Assembly: GCA_030411725.1 (NCBI GenBank)
Contig: MU839828.1
Span: 3,162,001-3,226,000, forward strand
Direction of reading: 5' to 3'
DNA length: 64,000 bases
Source of the DNA: Echria macrotheca
Lineage: Eukaryota > Ascomycota > Sordariomycetes > Sordariales > Schizotheciaceae
Program-made: the position numbers and the translations under genes
The notes under the pieces: generated by a model
What the model saw: only the letters and a program-made list of their open reading frames with translations
Told to the model about the DNA's origin: nothing
Databases searched by the model: none
Part shown: one piece after another, positions 1 to 12,383 of the stretch
How positions within the stretch are numbered: position 1 is the stretch's first letter
Layout of the letters: each line of letters opens with the position of its first letter

Positions 1-2798
1 TGTCGGGCTCGAAAATAGTTCGGCTTGTGAGGGTTCGATCGGCCTGTGTAACCACATGGGTGGCTTCGGTCAATGTTCTAGAAAAACGACTCCGCAATCT
101 CACCTGGGTTCCCCTCGATGTACCTAGGTACTTCCAAGCGAGGTATCCCACCCCCCTGTGGACGTCAGCAACACCATCGTCCTCAGCTTTGAGTTAGCTG
201 CCACGATGGACAACTTGTGGAATCATCGCCAAGTTGTTTCGGATTGGGCAAACTCATCTCACCAGAGAGGTTGTCGGCATCCTCTCCAAAATGGGGTCCA
301 CTGATCAACAGCTGATGCTCGCTGCTCGACAGCTAAGTATCATGCGGTCTGCCTCGACGGGGATCGTCTGGACCACAGCACAGGGGAAGCCATCGCAGCT
401 CCTCGTCATCCAAGACGGATGAGCGGGGACGCCCGCCCCAATAGCATGGCTAGCCTCATTGTCAACATGGCAGAAAGCTCTGCTCTGCATACCGTCATAC
501 GTATATCCACGGCTGGAACAAGCGCAAACGCCTTGTTCCCGGCCTGTCAAAAGGGCCAAAGTTTGGACAGCTCTCATTGGTAGAAATTGGCGACGAATGA
601 AAAGTTTGTCGACACCCTCAGCAGCTCAAGTGAGCAGCCTACAGATGCACCTTTGGTGCGACAACCCCTCATTTCGCTCGATGCGATTACATACCCACCT
701 CCAACACCCCAAACCCCCACGCTGACAAGCTCCAATCTCTCCATGAAATCTGCAGAGCCCCCATGCCTCAGACACCGTCCTGGCCCGAGCCGCCGCTCTC
801 TGGAGATGTGCACATTGCAGCAGCAGCTCACCGGAATGGGGGTCACACCAACAGCACCGGTGTCGCCGTCTTTGTCGGGCAGGTGTGAGAAGCAATGCCG
901 GGGTCATCACTGTTCACCTTCCGGCACAAGCACATGTATCAGCCAACCCTCTACCTGGCGAGGGCGCAAGCCTGCGTCTTCAGAGATTTCAAAGGATTGC
1001 GCATCATGCGAAGTTGTCTGCCCGACGGATGTCTCGACGTTTCAAGTGGCTCCAACATCGAGTGGTGTTGATGGATCCTGCAGGGCTCGAGAGGACTTGT
1101 AGCACATCGGCCCATGCCAGGTTCAGCCCTAGTGGTGATTCATGATGCTTGAGCAGGCCAGAAGCCGCTGAGATCTCGGGCGCGGTAGCCACACCAGACT
1201 AGGGGTGGTTAAAGAAGGTCTCTTTGATCGGTTACGCTCCCCCGGGGACAAAAGACCCTGCCACGGCCAGCAACGCTCCTCGAGAGCTTGCTGCTCCGGC
1301 GTCATTTCTCCTACATGACGTTGGAAAGCTACCAGTGGCAGAGATGAATTCTCAAGACCCATTGCTGGGCACCCGTATCTAGAGGTCGTCTTGATTCTCG
1401 ATGAGACTATGGGAATCAGTAGAGGTCACATACTACGACATGGCGCTGGGCTTGGCATCATGGACAGACTCTGTACTAGGTTGTCGGGAGCCGTTGACAG
1501 GCAAGGCCTGATGTCAGTGAGATCGGCACGTGTGTGATGATATGGGGTGTTTAAACGTCACTCGCAGCATACATGGGAAGTGGTGGTCTCGGTTTTCCAT
1601 GTTCGGTGGCATCATGCTGTGCATGGCCGAAAAACGTCGGCCAGTCTGGGGAAGCAGATCCGTGTCCGTGGCGGGCGGAAAGCGGAGAAGCTATGGCCAC
1701 ATCGGAGGGGGGAGCTCCCCGCCGGCCCAAGCCTGGCGGCGTCTTGCGCTCCTCAGACCGCGAGGGCGGCATTGATTACCATAGATACTACCCTTATAGG
1801 AGTTTATATACCACTAGATTACAGCGAGTTTCGCCATACTGTATATGCTGGCTTGCTGCGTAGTCTCGAGATCGGAGTCTTGATCGATCGGCGACCCCAG
1901 GTACTGAGGCCAGGAAGAGAGTGGCAAGGATGATAAGAAGTTCGATGGCTGCTCACCAAACCCAGAGTAGAAGTGAAGCTCAGGGTGGGTGTGCAGCCCA
2001 AGATAAGGTGATGATAGCGTGCAGAATTGAGGATTTGTTCAATGGCGTCATGTTATCGGCTATCGTATCTTGGTAGCGATGCTTTCCACGCGGCGGCCCC
2101 GCTTGCTGCGTTCCGACGAGCTGATGGGCAGGTAAGGCGAAGGAGCCGGCGGGCTGGTTGTCATCAGCCGTTCGCCGGCTGAAGGGGGCCTCGAGTGGTG
2201 GGGGAGAAGGATAACACGGCTCACGATGTAGAGCAACTAGGGGGCACGTGGGGAAAGGGATGGACCATGGCGGATCACGGCTCGCTAGAGAACGCCATGT
2301 TGGGTCCAGTCTAATGCACCAGGCTCACAGGGTTCTTGGGGTTTTGCTGTGTTTTAGTGTCCGTCAACCATTGATTCTTCAGGGTGGTGGTTCCGCCGCT
2401 TTGTGCTTCGGCTTGGGAGAAACAGTGGTCCCTCGGTACCGTATCCGTCCGAAACCACACAGCGTGCCTCCCCGCAACGGCAATTGTGGGGATGGAGCCC
2501 CGCAGACGGAGACAGCCGAGCGGTATGTGGAGGTCTCGTTGTCGGTCGATGTGTCGCTCTTTCCCATCCGGTTGGACGGCGGGAGACGTCTTATCGACAC
2601 CATCAGCAGCAATCCGGGCAGACACCGGCACTGCACCAATCCAGCCTGCAATAGGATTTTCCGAGGGTCAGAACGGAAACTCGACACCGCGCGGACGGCC
2701 GCCGGAGACACAACAGTCCGTGCAACTTCTCCGCGGGTGCGCCGTGGACTTCCCGGAGAGCAAGGTCTCAAGGCTGTCGCTGCGCTTCGGCCGCCGCC
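1..2798. other. Intergenic, no gene seen
   Basis: No reading frame here has a recognisable domain, consistent codon use or a splice-supported continuation. The open frames on both strands overlap each other and look like GC-rich noise. A CCTAGGTAC-type repeat word occurs near 119-131. The last few hundred bases presumably hold the promoter of the ketopantoate reductase gene. Confidence 0.6.
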
Positions 2799-3989
2799 AT
2801 GCACCACGCGCCGAAGCCGGGCGCTGACCCGGAAAGGTACTACCATTGCAACCAAATCCCTCCCGAACGCGCGGAAGGCTAACGGAGATCGCCAGACCAA
2901 CCCACGTTGTCTTTGTCGGCGCCGGCGCCGTGGGGTGTTTCTACGCCTCTAGACTGCACCACGTAAATCTCTCCCCCCCCCCCCCTTCTCATATCTCTTT
3001 CTATGCTGTACTGACACGGTCACCAGCCCACCCACAACATCCACACCTCGCTCATTGCGCGGTCCAACTACGGCGTGCTTGTCCAGGATGGCGTCCGGCT
3101 CCTCACCCACACCTTTGGCGATTACACCTTCGTCCCGCACGCCGTCTACCCCAACGTTCCATCGGCCGCGTCGGCTCAGAAATGGGACTACGTCGTCGTA
3201 ACGACCAAGGCGCTGCCGGACCGGTCCGACGACGCCGCGCTGATCGCCCCCCTCGTCGGACCTGACACATGCATCGTGCTGATCCAGAACGGCGTCGGCG
3301 TCGAGGCGCCCTACCGCGCCCGGTTCCCCGGCAATCCCATCGTCAGCGGCGTCACGGTCATCTCGGCCGAGCAAGTCAGCCCGGGGACGGTTAGGCAAAA
3401 CCGGTGGACGAGGATCCATCTGGGCGGGTATGGTAACTCGGCAGCCCTCGAAGCTGGGGCGGAAAGACAAGATGGTGAGCTAGAGAGAAAGAGTGACAAG
3501 CGGGCCGAGCAGATCGGCGACTGGTGGACGCGGCTCGGCGGGATCCGCGACGTCGAGGTGGCCGACGAGATTGGTCTCCAGACGGTGCGCTGGCACAAGC
3601 TGTGCATCAACGCGGCGTTTAACCCCTCGGCCGTGCTGTGCGGCGGGCGCGGCAACGCCGATATGGTGCGCGACCCGGAGCTGCGGGCGCACCTCGCCGC
3701 TGTCATGAACGAGATCTGGAGCGCGGCTCCGCGGATTCTGGGGAGGCCGTTCCCGGCGGACCTTGCTACCCCCGACAAAATACTCAAGAGCACGGAGCGG
3801 AATGTCGGCAGCAAGCCGAGCATGTTGTTGGACTGGGAGGCGGGACGGCCGATGGAGATTGAGGTTATTCTGGGGAACCCGGTGCGGATCGCGCGGGCCA
3901 AGGGGGTCGAGCTGCCGAGGATGCAGAGCTTGTACGCTTTGCTGAAGAGCGCGCAGGCCGTGAGGGAGCAAGCTAAGGGGAAGCTTTGA
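2799..3989 (+). CDS. 2-dehydropantoate 2-reductase (ketopantoate reductase, PanE/ApbA family)
   Basis: NADPH-dependent reduction of 2-dehydropantoate to pantoate, a step of pantothenate (vitamin B5) and CoA synthesis, is the activity known for this family. My model has three exons, 2799-2836, 2896-2962 and 3027-3989, with introns of 59 and 64 bp, giving 355 aa. The N-terminal Rossmann motif VVFVGAGAVGCFYASRL lies at about residues 17-33 and depends on removing both introns. WDYVVVTTKA follows as the second conserved block. The C-terminal ApbA_C domain shows WHKLCINAAFNPSAVL with the expected catalytic Lys and Asn, and then SMLLDWEAGRPMEIE. The ATG at 2799 is the only start that joins cleanly to the Rossmann frame. 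Fungi carry several paralogues of this family, some in secondary metabolism, so the exact substrate is inferred. No pathway neighbour is present. Confidence 0.9.
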
Positions 3990-4516
3990 TAGCCAGCACG
4001 ATTTTTGACTATATATGTGCCTTGGTGTATATATGGGTTTCCAGAGTGGTCTGGGCCCTTGGTTGTTTATATATTCTCCGCGTCCTTACCATTAGGTTGA
4101 GTGGACCTTGTAGAGTCACCAGTATCAAAGAGACTTGTCCATAACCTTTGAAGATGAACCCGGGCGGCTCCACGTCCATCAGTTCAGGGTTATGGGAGTT
4201 TTGGCCCATATAGCTCCCATATTCTCAGCCATTCTACTCAGTTAAGACGAAAAGTTATTCGAGTGAGGAGCACAATGACCTTAGCGGCGTGGACATCTGA
4301 ATCCCCCTCCCTGATACTTGGCCACCGGGCCTGCACCCGCGAACACACGTGCAACCACGACATCTCTGCCTTCAACTCTTCCATTATCCCGCCGTACGAT
4401 TCTTCAGCCCCTATGTGTCGGTGATAAGGTTAGCATGATAGGAGACTGCTCCACGACCACCTTGTTCGTTGTGTTGACGCTGTTTCGATTTACACTTGGT
4501 TGACTCTGAACAAGGC

Positions 4517-4936
4517 ATCTGATAGGGGTGCACCCCCCTTTTGCTACGGGTGCATCCCCCGCCATGGCGTTTTACGCATCTGCCCTCTAATTTACTGTCG
4601 ATATCTTTCCTGAAAGCTGTATATATATATTTGTTAGAGGCATATCTACTATATATGAAGGGGTTTAAACCTGTAAAGGCTGATAAAAGTCAAGGTATAT
4701 GGCAGTTACGTTTATTCCTAAACCCCTAGGTATGCATTGGGTCGAGACCTTTTATCTCTTATTTCCGGTAGATAGAGGTTTCTGAACATAGGTAATTGAT
4801 AGATCGTAAAGCCCTTATTGATAACCCTTTTGGCATTGCTAATTCCGCCGAAACGCTTGTATCTGAGGATTTACGCGAAAAGTTTATCTTTAAGGGGATG
4901 CACCCGTAGCAAAAGGGGGGTGCACCCCTATCAGAT
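4517..4936. mobile_element. 420-bp MITE-like/foldback element with perfect 43-bp terminal inverted repeats
   Basis: The 43 bases at 4517-4559 are the exact reverse complement of 4894-4936. Both ends contain the core TAGGGGTGCACCCC followed by a T-run and a GCTACGGGTGCATCCCC block. The 334-bp interior is AT-rich, has no coding capacity and includes TATATATATA. Short size, perfect terminal inverted repeats and no transposase are what a non-autonomous DNA transposon (MITE) looks like; the TAGGGGTGC-type ends resemble hAT termini, which is inference. I found no clean 8-bp target-site duplication directly outside the repeats, so a simple foldback sequence is the alternative. Confidence 0.6.
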
Positions 4937-5001
4937 ACGCTGAACAATGTGCGGTTGAAACTCGAGTTGTGTCGAGAGGCGTGTATTTGGCCTGGACACT
5001 G

Positions 5002-5102
5002 GAAAACGAGGCCATAGCCACCACTGTATTTTAGATCGCTTGAGTCTCGGTGAGAGTCACTGGCCCTGATCTCGCCAGACAAACGCATAAGAGACTCCCC
5101 CT

Positions 5103-5137
<35 letters not shown>

Positions 5138-5320
5138 CGGGGGCGGGGGCGGGGGGGGCGGGGGGGGCGCCGCCCGCGGGGGGGGGNNNNNNNNNNGTAA
5201 AACGAGGCCATAGCCACCACTTTTTTTTTTATCGCTTGTGTCTCGGTGTGACTCACTGGCCCTTTTCGCGCCACACAAACGCATAAGACACCCCCCCTGC
5301 CCCCCCCCCCCCCCCCCCCG
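5002..5320. repeat. Two near-identical about 100-bp copies flanking a 10-N gap (probable assembly artefact)
   Basis: The segment 5002-5102 and the segment 5197-5300 share the same sequence in the same order, beginning AAAACGAGGCCATAGCC and ending in CGCATAAGA plus a C-run. They differ at scattered positions, many of them substitutions to T in the right copy. The left copy runs into a long impure G tract (5103-5186), then ten N (5187-5196). The right copy runs into a pure C tract (about 5301-5319). The simplest reading is two ends of the same locus, degraded by errors in a homopolymer, placed on either side of a false gap. Confidence 0.7.
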
Positions 5321-7933
5321 ATTCAGCCTGCGATCTGACATGAATCAGTCCCCGGCTACGACAGACATTAGGATATACACCACGCCCCTGAGAAGAGTAC
5401 CTAAGCAAGTCCAAGAAGGTCTTTCGGTCCGTCGAAGAATGTCAACTCAAACATAACGACTTCTCCGGTAACTGTTTCGATCCTCACCCAATCCCCAACC
5501 CCGGGTCTGAAATCCGATTGTCAACGATTGGGTATCTTCGGGCCCGTATGCCATGGCCGAACTACCGCGTCCATGATTGACACGGTATACGATTGTGGTC
5601 TAGGAATGATATAAGTTTGCTCAACGTCACACCGCAGTCTTGGGTCTTTATCATTTTCGCTAGGACAGCTTGCTTGGAGCCAATTCCATCAGAGTTAACT
5701 GACTGCAGGTGGACAGTGACTTGCATGCGTAGAACAGTTGAAAATCTTTGTAACTTTTACCTCATCGGCTATCCATCCATTGCTCCAACACCACCGACGC
5801 CGACGCCGATCAGACCAAACGATCATTTGTCCGCCGCACCGGAGAACACCTACCTAGACTTTGGTAGATCTTCGAGTCATCCCAATGATGAACAGTAGGC
5901 AGGTAAATGACGGCTATTCTTTCCCGACTTCAAAGAAAGAAACGATGGCACCGATTTCTGGCTTCCTGTGTGGTGTGTGTGGTCTGACATGTTCCATCAA
6001 CTTGGTTGCACCTGTATCTCGAGGGCGGTGCTCACCCAGGGGGTTTCAGGGGCTAACAAACAGATCGGCGCAGCCACACCACCTGTCTTAGCCACTCACT
6101 GTCCCACCCTGCTTGGCTGTCTCTATCGAAGCGTTTGGTGTTTTTGGCTATTCAACACACCCTCGAAAGTTCAGATATTTCAAGATATATATCTCTTTTT
6201 GCTTTCTCGAATTTTTGCATTGTTCGCATCTGATCTCATCCACAGCGACTAGAGACGAAAAAAAAACCCCTGGGTTGCGCCCGGAATGTTTGATCCGCGC
6301 GCCCCTCACGTGCCCCGCTCCCTCTAGCTCAAGTTTTCCGCGGCGTAGCATCGTACGACAATGACGACGGAAGCTGGTTTGACGTCATTTTAGCGACCTG
6401 TCTTGCTAATTCTATCCGCTTGTGATAGCATTCCAACAATCAGCCCCTGATTGATTGAGTATCGTTTGAGTCTCGAACGGTTGTTGGGGATTTCTAGACA
6501 TGTTGGAGCTTGAAAATTGTTATGTGATCTTGAGGGGTGTGAGGGGCAAAGGGGCAACGCTCGCTCAGGAAAAGACGTTTTTCTGTGGAGGCCGCCAGAG
6601 GACGTGAGGACCAACAACTGGTCCACGACAAACCGGATTCCCACACAGCTGGTATGCGGAATCTGGGATGCTTACCGGATTTCTTGTCCTGAAAGATGAA
6701 ATGTCCCATGGCGATCACTCTACAGGCCCTCCAATCGCGACGCTTCCGGCTGGTAGGACAGGGCCTACGGTGTACTCTACTGGCAGATGGGTGCGGGTGG
6801 CGAAGGGACGCGCTCCCAGACGCGGGGCATGGGATTCTTCAGTTTCCCATTGCCTAACTGAATGCTTTCGTCGCGTCCGCCATCAAGCCCCTTCGCTGGC
6901 AGACCGAGGAGACACGCCGTCGGCATCATGTGGCTCGTCTGAAGACGCAGGGAAAGTGCCGTGACGTGTTTCCAGGCGAGAAGGGTCGTCCCCTCAGATT
7001 CTGAGCATTGGCAGCAATACCGGTGCCGCCCCTGCCGTCGTGCCGCGGAGACCCATTCGACAGACGACCGACGGGCTGGGCAGGCCAGCTTGGGGGAAAT
7101 AGGGATCAAGGATGCAGCGGGCTGGACACCGCTGTGAGGCGGCTATTTATTTTGTGTGAGAAAAGGGCAGCACAAGTCATGGTTCCATCGGTTTGCCGAC
7201 CCATGTCCGACCGCGGTCGGCAGGCCCCTCCTCGCCCACCTGGCTGCCACCTCGTTACCTACACCTACTGTGTAGGTGCGTCGAGAAACCTTCATCGCCC
7301 TCTCGACTGCTGTGCGACGCGCACCGACTCACTTTGTTGCGATTACCAGCGGCGACGGCCGAACGCAAATCGGGCTTGCTAGAGCTCCCCGCGCTGGCCC
7401 CTCGCAGCTTGGTCGCCTTCCCAGCCGATTTCACGTCCCCGTTTCCCGTTTTCTCCCCCTCGGTCCCTCGAGTGGTGTGCGCCGTGCTCGCCGTCTGTCT
7501 GTCTACGTGGTCCCGCTGCCGATCCGCCTTCCGAACCTAATCGACACCACCCTCGCCACAGCTGGTCAGTGGCGGCCTTGATCTCTTAGCTCCCTCTGCC
7601 GTCATTAAACTGGCCGCAACGGCTTTCAAGTTCGACTTCACTGGTCTGCCGGTCTGGTTTTTGATCGAGATCTGTCAAGCGGTCAGCATTGTCGTTGGCC
7701 GGAGACGTGTTCCGCCCCGCCCCGCCAAATTCTTTGCTCGCCTTCGCTGTTGATATTCCTCCCGAAAACCCGTCCGAGGTGTCTGTCGAGGCCAACCGGC
7801 CCAAGTTACCGTGGCGGGGTTAGAAACCAACGAACTCGACGGGGATGTTTCCCTGGAGAGACCTGCCGCCGACCCGGAAGTCCGCACCGATGCGGGAGCT
7901 TCAGAGACCCATGTGCAAAGCCAAGAGACTGTC

Positions 7934-10900
7934 ATGGGACCCGCCGGCGAACCCCCACCGGCTGGAGACCCGTCTTCTGTTCCCGACGTCCCCGGAGATG
8001 ACGACGGCGATGCCCTATCGACGGACGTAACGACACCTGGAGACCCAAGCACCTCGGGGGCCGCCGACGACACGAACCCGGCGGCCTCGCCCACATGCAT
8101 TTCATCATGGAGTGCCTCTTCAGATCGCCAGTTAGGCCAAAGTACCGCCAAGGATCCGGCGGATCGTGTGTTTCCCATCCGGTCCGTCATTAGTGTTGAG
8201 CCCACTGGAACCGGCCCGGCCGATCAGAGGCCGTCATTGTCGGAGACCACCCGTGTCCCGGGTGGTATGGACAGCAGATCTTCATTTGCAGGCCGGCCGA
8301 GCCTAGACCGGCGCGCCACGCCTTTTTCTGCTCCCCCGCGTCCGGCGAGCGCGTCCCTGAGTTCCAGACCACCGCCTCCTCCGACAGATAGAACTCGACA
8401 ACGCCGGATGAACACCATGTCAGGATCTCTCTCAAGTATTCAGGCCGACGTGGAAAGACAAGCAACTGTGAGGCAGATTCCCTTTGCTCTCGACACTTCG
8501 TCCGATGACGGGTCCGCCAATGCGACGGAGCACGATACGCAGGACCGGGCCAGTTCTGTTGGCCGCGGATCGGCCGAGGAGTCAGGCAAAATTCCTAAGG
8601 AGCTGGACGTAGACTCACTCTACACACATCGGTTCAAACATGTCATCACGGGCGAGGGTCATGCAGTCATCACCGGACGGGATGGAACGCCCCAGAGGTG
8701 CGAAGACGAACCAATTCATACGCCTGGAGCCATTCAAGCATTTGGGTTAATGATAGCTATCCGCGAAGAACCAGATGGCCGGTTCCAAGTGCGCTATGTC
8801 AGCGAGAATTCTGCAAGGTTTATTGGCTACACGCCACAAGAGCTATTCCTATTGATCGATTTCCTCGATATCCTCACCGATGAGCAGGCCGATAACCTCC
8901 TCGACCACATCGACTTCATCCGGGACGAGGACGCAGACCCGGCGATTAACGGGCCCGAGGTATTCAGCTTGTCCATCAAGCCTGCTAGGAAGCAGCGACC
9001 CGTCAAGCTTTGGTGTGCCATTCATCTCCACCCCTCGAACCCGGAGATGGTCATTTGCGAGTTCGAAATGGATGATGACCGGGACTACCCCCTCCGTCCG
9101 CCGGATGAAGACATTCCTGATGTCCCCGAGGATACACTGCAGGCGAATCCGACCATGGAAGAACTCACGGAGAGTACCGAGGTTTCGAGCCGGCCGCTGA
9201 GGGTCCTTCGGAGCGCCCGCAAGAGACGGGGAGAGGCCGGCGCGATGCAGGTTTTCGACATTATGAGTCAAGTCCAAGAGCAACTGGCCAACGCGCCGAA
9301 TCTGGAGAAATTCCTCAAGATCTTGGTCGGTATTGTCAAGGAGCTCACAGGCTTTCACCGCGTGATGGTCTACCAGTTCGATTCTTCCTTCAACGGCAAA
9401 GTCGTGACGGAGCTGGTAGACCCCGCGCAGACGAGAGATCTGTACAAGGGACTTCATTTCCCGGCTTCAGACATACCGAGGCAAGCCCGAGAACTGTACA
9501 AGCTCAACCGCGTCCGTCTCCTGTACGACCGAGATCTAGAGTCGGCAAGGATTGTCTGCCGGACCGTCCAAGACCTCGAGACGCCACTGGACATGACCCA
9601 TTCTTACTTGCGCGCTATGTCACCCATCCACCTTAAGTATCTCGCCAACATGGCGGTCCGATCGTCCATGTCAATCTCAATAAACGCCTTCGGCGACCTC
9701 TGGGGCTTGATAGCCTGCCATTCATATGGACCAAAGGGAATGCGGGTGTCTTTCCCCATCAGGAAGATGTGCCGTCTCGTTGGTGAAAACGCATCGAGAA
9801 ATATCGAAAGGCTTTCGTATGCTTCCAGGCTGCAAGCCCGGAAGCTCATCAACACGGTCCCTACAGACAAGAAGCCAACTGGATACATCATCGCTTCGTC
9901 GGATGATCTCATAAAGCTGTTCGATGCCGATTTCGGTATGCTTTCGATCCGAGAGGAAACCAAAATTCTCGGTAAGATCCAACAATACCAGGAGGCGTTA
10001 GCAATGCTTGAGTATTTACGGCTTCGCAAGTTTACGTCGGTTGTGGTGACGCAAGACATCAAGTCGGAATTCCGGGATCTCCGTTACCCTCCCGGCTTTG
10101 CCGTGATTGCAGGCTTGTTGTACGTGCCCCTGAGCGTGGGCGGCAATGATTTCATTGTCTTCTTCCGCAAAGGGCAGGTAAAGGAAGTCAAGTGGGCGGG
10201 AAACCCTTACGAAAAGACCATCCGGCAAGGGACCGAGTCGTATCTGGAACCCAGAAAGAGCTTCCGAGTCTGGCATGAGATGGTCCTCGGGAAATGTCGC
10301 GAATGGTCGGATGAACAAGTCGAGACGGCTGCTGTGCTCTGTCTGGTATATGGCAAGTTCATCGAGGTCTGGAGGCAGAAGGAGGCGGCGCTGCAAAATA
10401 GCAGGCTCACGAGGCTACTTCTGGCCAACTCGGCCCATGAGGTTCGGACACCTTTAAACGCCATTATCAACTATCTCGAAATAGCTCTGGAAGGATCCCT
10501 CGACCAGGAAACGCGAGATAATCTAGCGAGATCGCACTCGGCGTCCAAGTCATTGATCTACGTCATCAACGACCTCCTGGACCTCACTAAGACTGAGGAA
10601 GGACAGAATCTGATCAAGGACGAGATCTTTGACCTGCCGGCCTGCATACGGGAGGGGACCGACCCGTTCAAGGTAGATGCGAGACGGAAGGGCATCGACT
10701 TTGAACTCATCGAACACCCGGGGCTCCCTCGGCAAGTCTTTGGTGACCAGAGGCGTGTAAGGCAGGCTGTTGCCAATGTGACGGCGAATGCGGTTCAACA
10801 CACTTCCCGGGGGTCTGTGAAGGTGGAGCTCTATGTTGCTGAGGCGGCGGATCGGCGCGTATGGGTCGACGTTATTGTCCAGGATACCGGCGACGGCATG

Positions 10901-12383
10901 AATGACGCGCAACTTGATGCTCTGTTCCGAGATCTCGAACAAGTCAGCACTGACGGAGAGTACGACGCTCCGGTCACGGAGGAGGAGCGGCCCAAAGAAG
11001 GGAGGACTTTGGGGCTGGGCCTGGCGGTAGTAGCTAGGATTCTCCGAAATATGGACGGCCAGCTTCGTCTCAAATCCGAGCCAGGGAAGGGATCGAGATT
11101 TGTCATCCAGTTGCCCTTTGAACTCCCCGAGAATGGCACTGGCGTCCCCGCCTCCCAGGACGCGGCGGCTCCAACCGCCGGACCATCGGCCAGCGCGAGC
11201 AGTGGAGTGGTCTCGGCGCTACAGCCGACGGCCCCTGACGGAGAAGTCACGCTGGTCGATCGTGGCGGCTCGGGTTCCACTAATGAAGCCGGCCGCCGGA
11301 CTTCATTGTCACCGAAGAAGAGCTTTGACGAAACACGAAGTATATCTAGTCAGCGCAGCATCGGGAGCCGAGCCAGCGTCAAGAGCTCGATGAGCGACGC
11401 CGAGAGGCTTATCGACGCGATCCAGACGCCCTTGACGCTGGGGGATCCAGAACCCGAGGTTGCCGCGCGGCAGAGGGGAACCTCCCGGGGAATGTACTTC
11501 TCTTCGACGGCTTCACATGGACCAGCTAGTCCTGCTGCCGAAAAGCAGCCAGCCTGGCCTCATCCACCACGCGCACGCTCATTATCTGTTGAGAAGATGC
11601 CGGGCGCCTCGAATCCGTCAGGGACACAACCCGTTACCGACAGTAAAGTGCCCATCAAACCGGTACGAGTGCCAGACGAATACCAGCCCGCTCCCGAACC
11701 TCCACAACCGAGTCAGACGTCTGGCGTCGTGTTCCAAATCACGACGGACGCCAGTGAAGGAAAGGTCACAGTGGAGACCACTAAAGTTCCGGCGAAACTC
11801 CATGTGTTGGTGGCAGAGGACGACCCCATCAACGTCAAGGTACTCTGCAAGAGGCTACTCAAAGCCGGGCATGAGGTATCACACGCCGTGAACGGAGAAG
11901 ATTGCGCCATGATCTACCAAGGTAACCCTCAGCAGTTTGATGTTGTCTTGATGGACATGCAGGTGAGTCGGCTCCCAGTTGCAATGAACAAGCTGACATT
12001 TGCAGATGCCGATTGTGGATGGACTGAGCAGCACAAAGATGATCAGGGCGTTTGAGCAGTCGGGCGACCACAGCGGACTATCGAAAGCTGCAAGGCACAA
12101 TGGCCATATCCCCGTCATCGCCGTGTCGGCGTCTCTAGTCGAGCGGGAGAAAGACAGCTATGTCCAGGCTGGGTTTGACGGCTGGATCCTGAAACCGATC
12201 GATTTCAAGAGGTTGGAGAAGCTTCTCCTGGGGATCGTCGACGATGGGGTGAGGAATGAGGCGTTGTATGTGCCGGGCCAATGGGAAAAGGGTGGCTGGT
12301 TCACTCACCGGGGGCTTCCAGAGCCGAGAGTCGGGGATAAGATGGATTCTACTCCGGCAGAGGCAGAACCAGCCAATGTTTAG
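7934..12383 (+). CDS. Fungal phytochrome, hybrid histidine kinase/response regulator
   Basis: A red/far-red photoreceptor kinase of the fungal Fph class (FphA in Aspergillus, PHY-1/PHY-2 in Neurospora). Exons are 7934-11962 and 12006-12383, with a 43-bp intron inside the receiver domain, giving 1468 aa. Order of domains: a low-complexity N-terminal extension (1 to about 250); a PAS domain starting with RCEDEPIHTPGAIQAFGL, whose Cys256 is the likely bilin-attachment residue; a GAF domain from about 457 with the signature FPASDIPRQARELY; a PHY region; a HisKA box SAHEVRTPLNAI with phospho-acceptor His835; a HATPase with VTANAVQHT, QDTGDGM and LGLGLAV; and a C-terminal receiver with VLVAEDDPINVKVL, phospho-acceptor Asp1341 in LMDMQMPIVDG, and the conserved Lys in ILKPID. 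The frame is open back to a GTG at 7811 without an ATG, so an upstream exon is possible; 7934 is the first in-frame ATG. The length is close to that of the longer fungal phytochromes. Confidence 0.96.

Larger units (their letters stand above)
3990..7810. other. Gene-free region with an inverted-repeat element and an assembly gap
   Basis: About 3.8 kb without a supported gene. Parts are AT-rich with TATATA runs. It contains the foldback element at 4517-4936 and the N gap at 5187-5196, both listed separately. The long glycine- or proline-coding frames around 5050-5340 are translations of homopolymer sequence and are not genes. The stretch from about 7150 to 7810 probably includes the promoter and 5' leader of the phytochrome gene. 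Confidence 0.6.

Noticed and set aside
2248..2952. 234-aa plus-strand frame overlapping the ketopantoate reductase start
   Set aside because: No domain, and it conflicts with the spliced frame carrying the Rossmann motif.
5050..5341. Frames coding poly-Gly or poly-Pro across the N gap
   Set aside because: They are translations of G/C homopolymers around an assembly gap.
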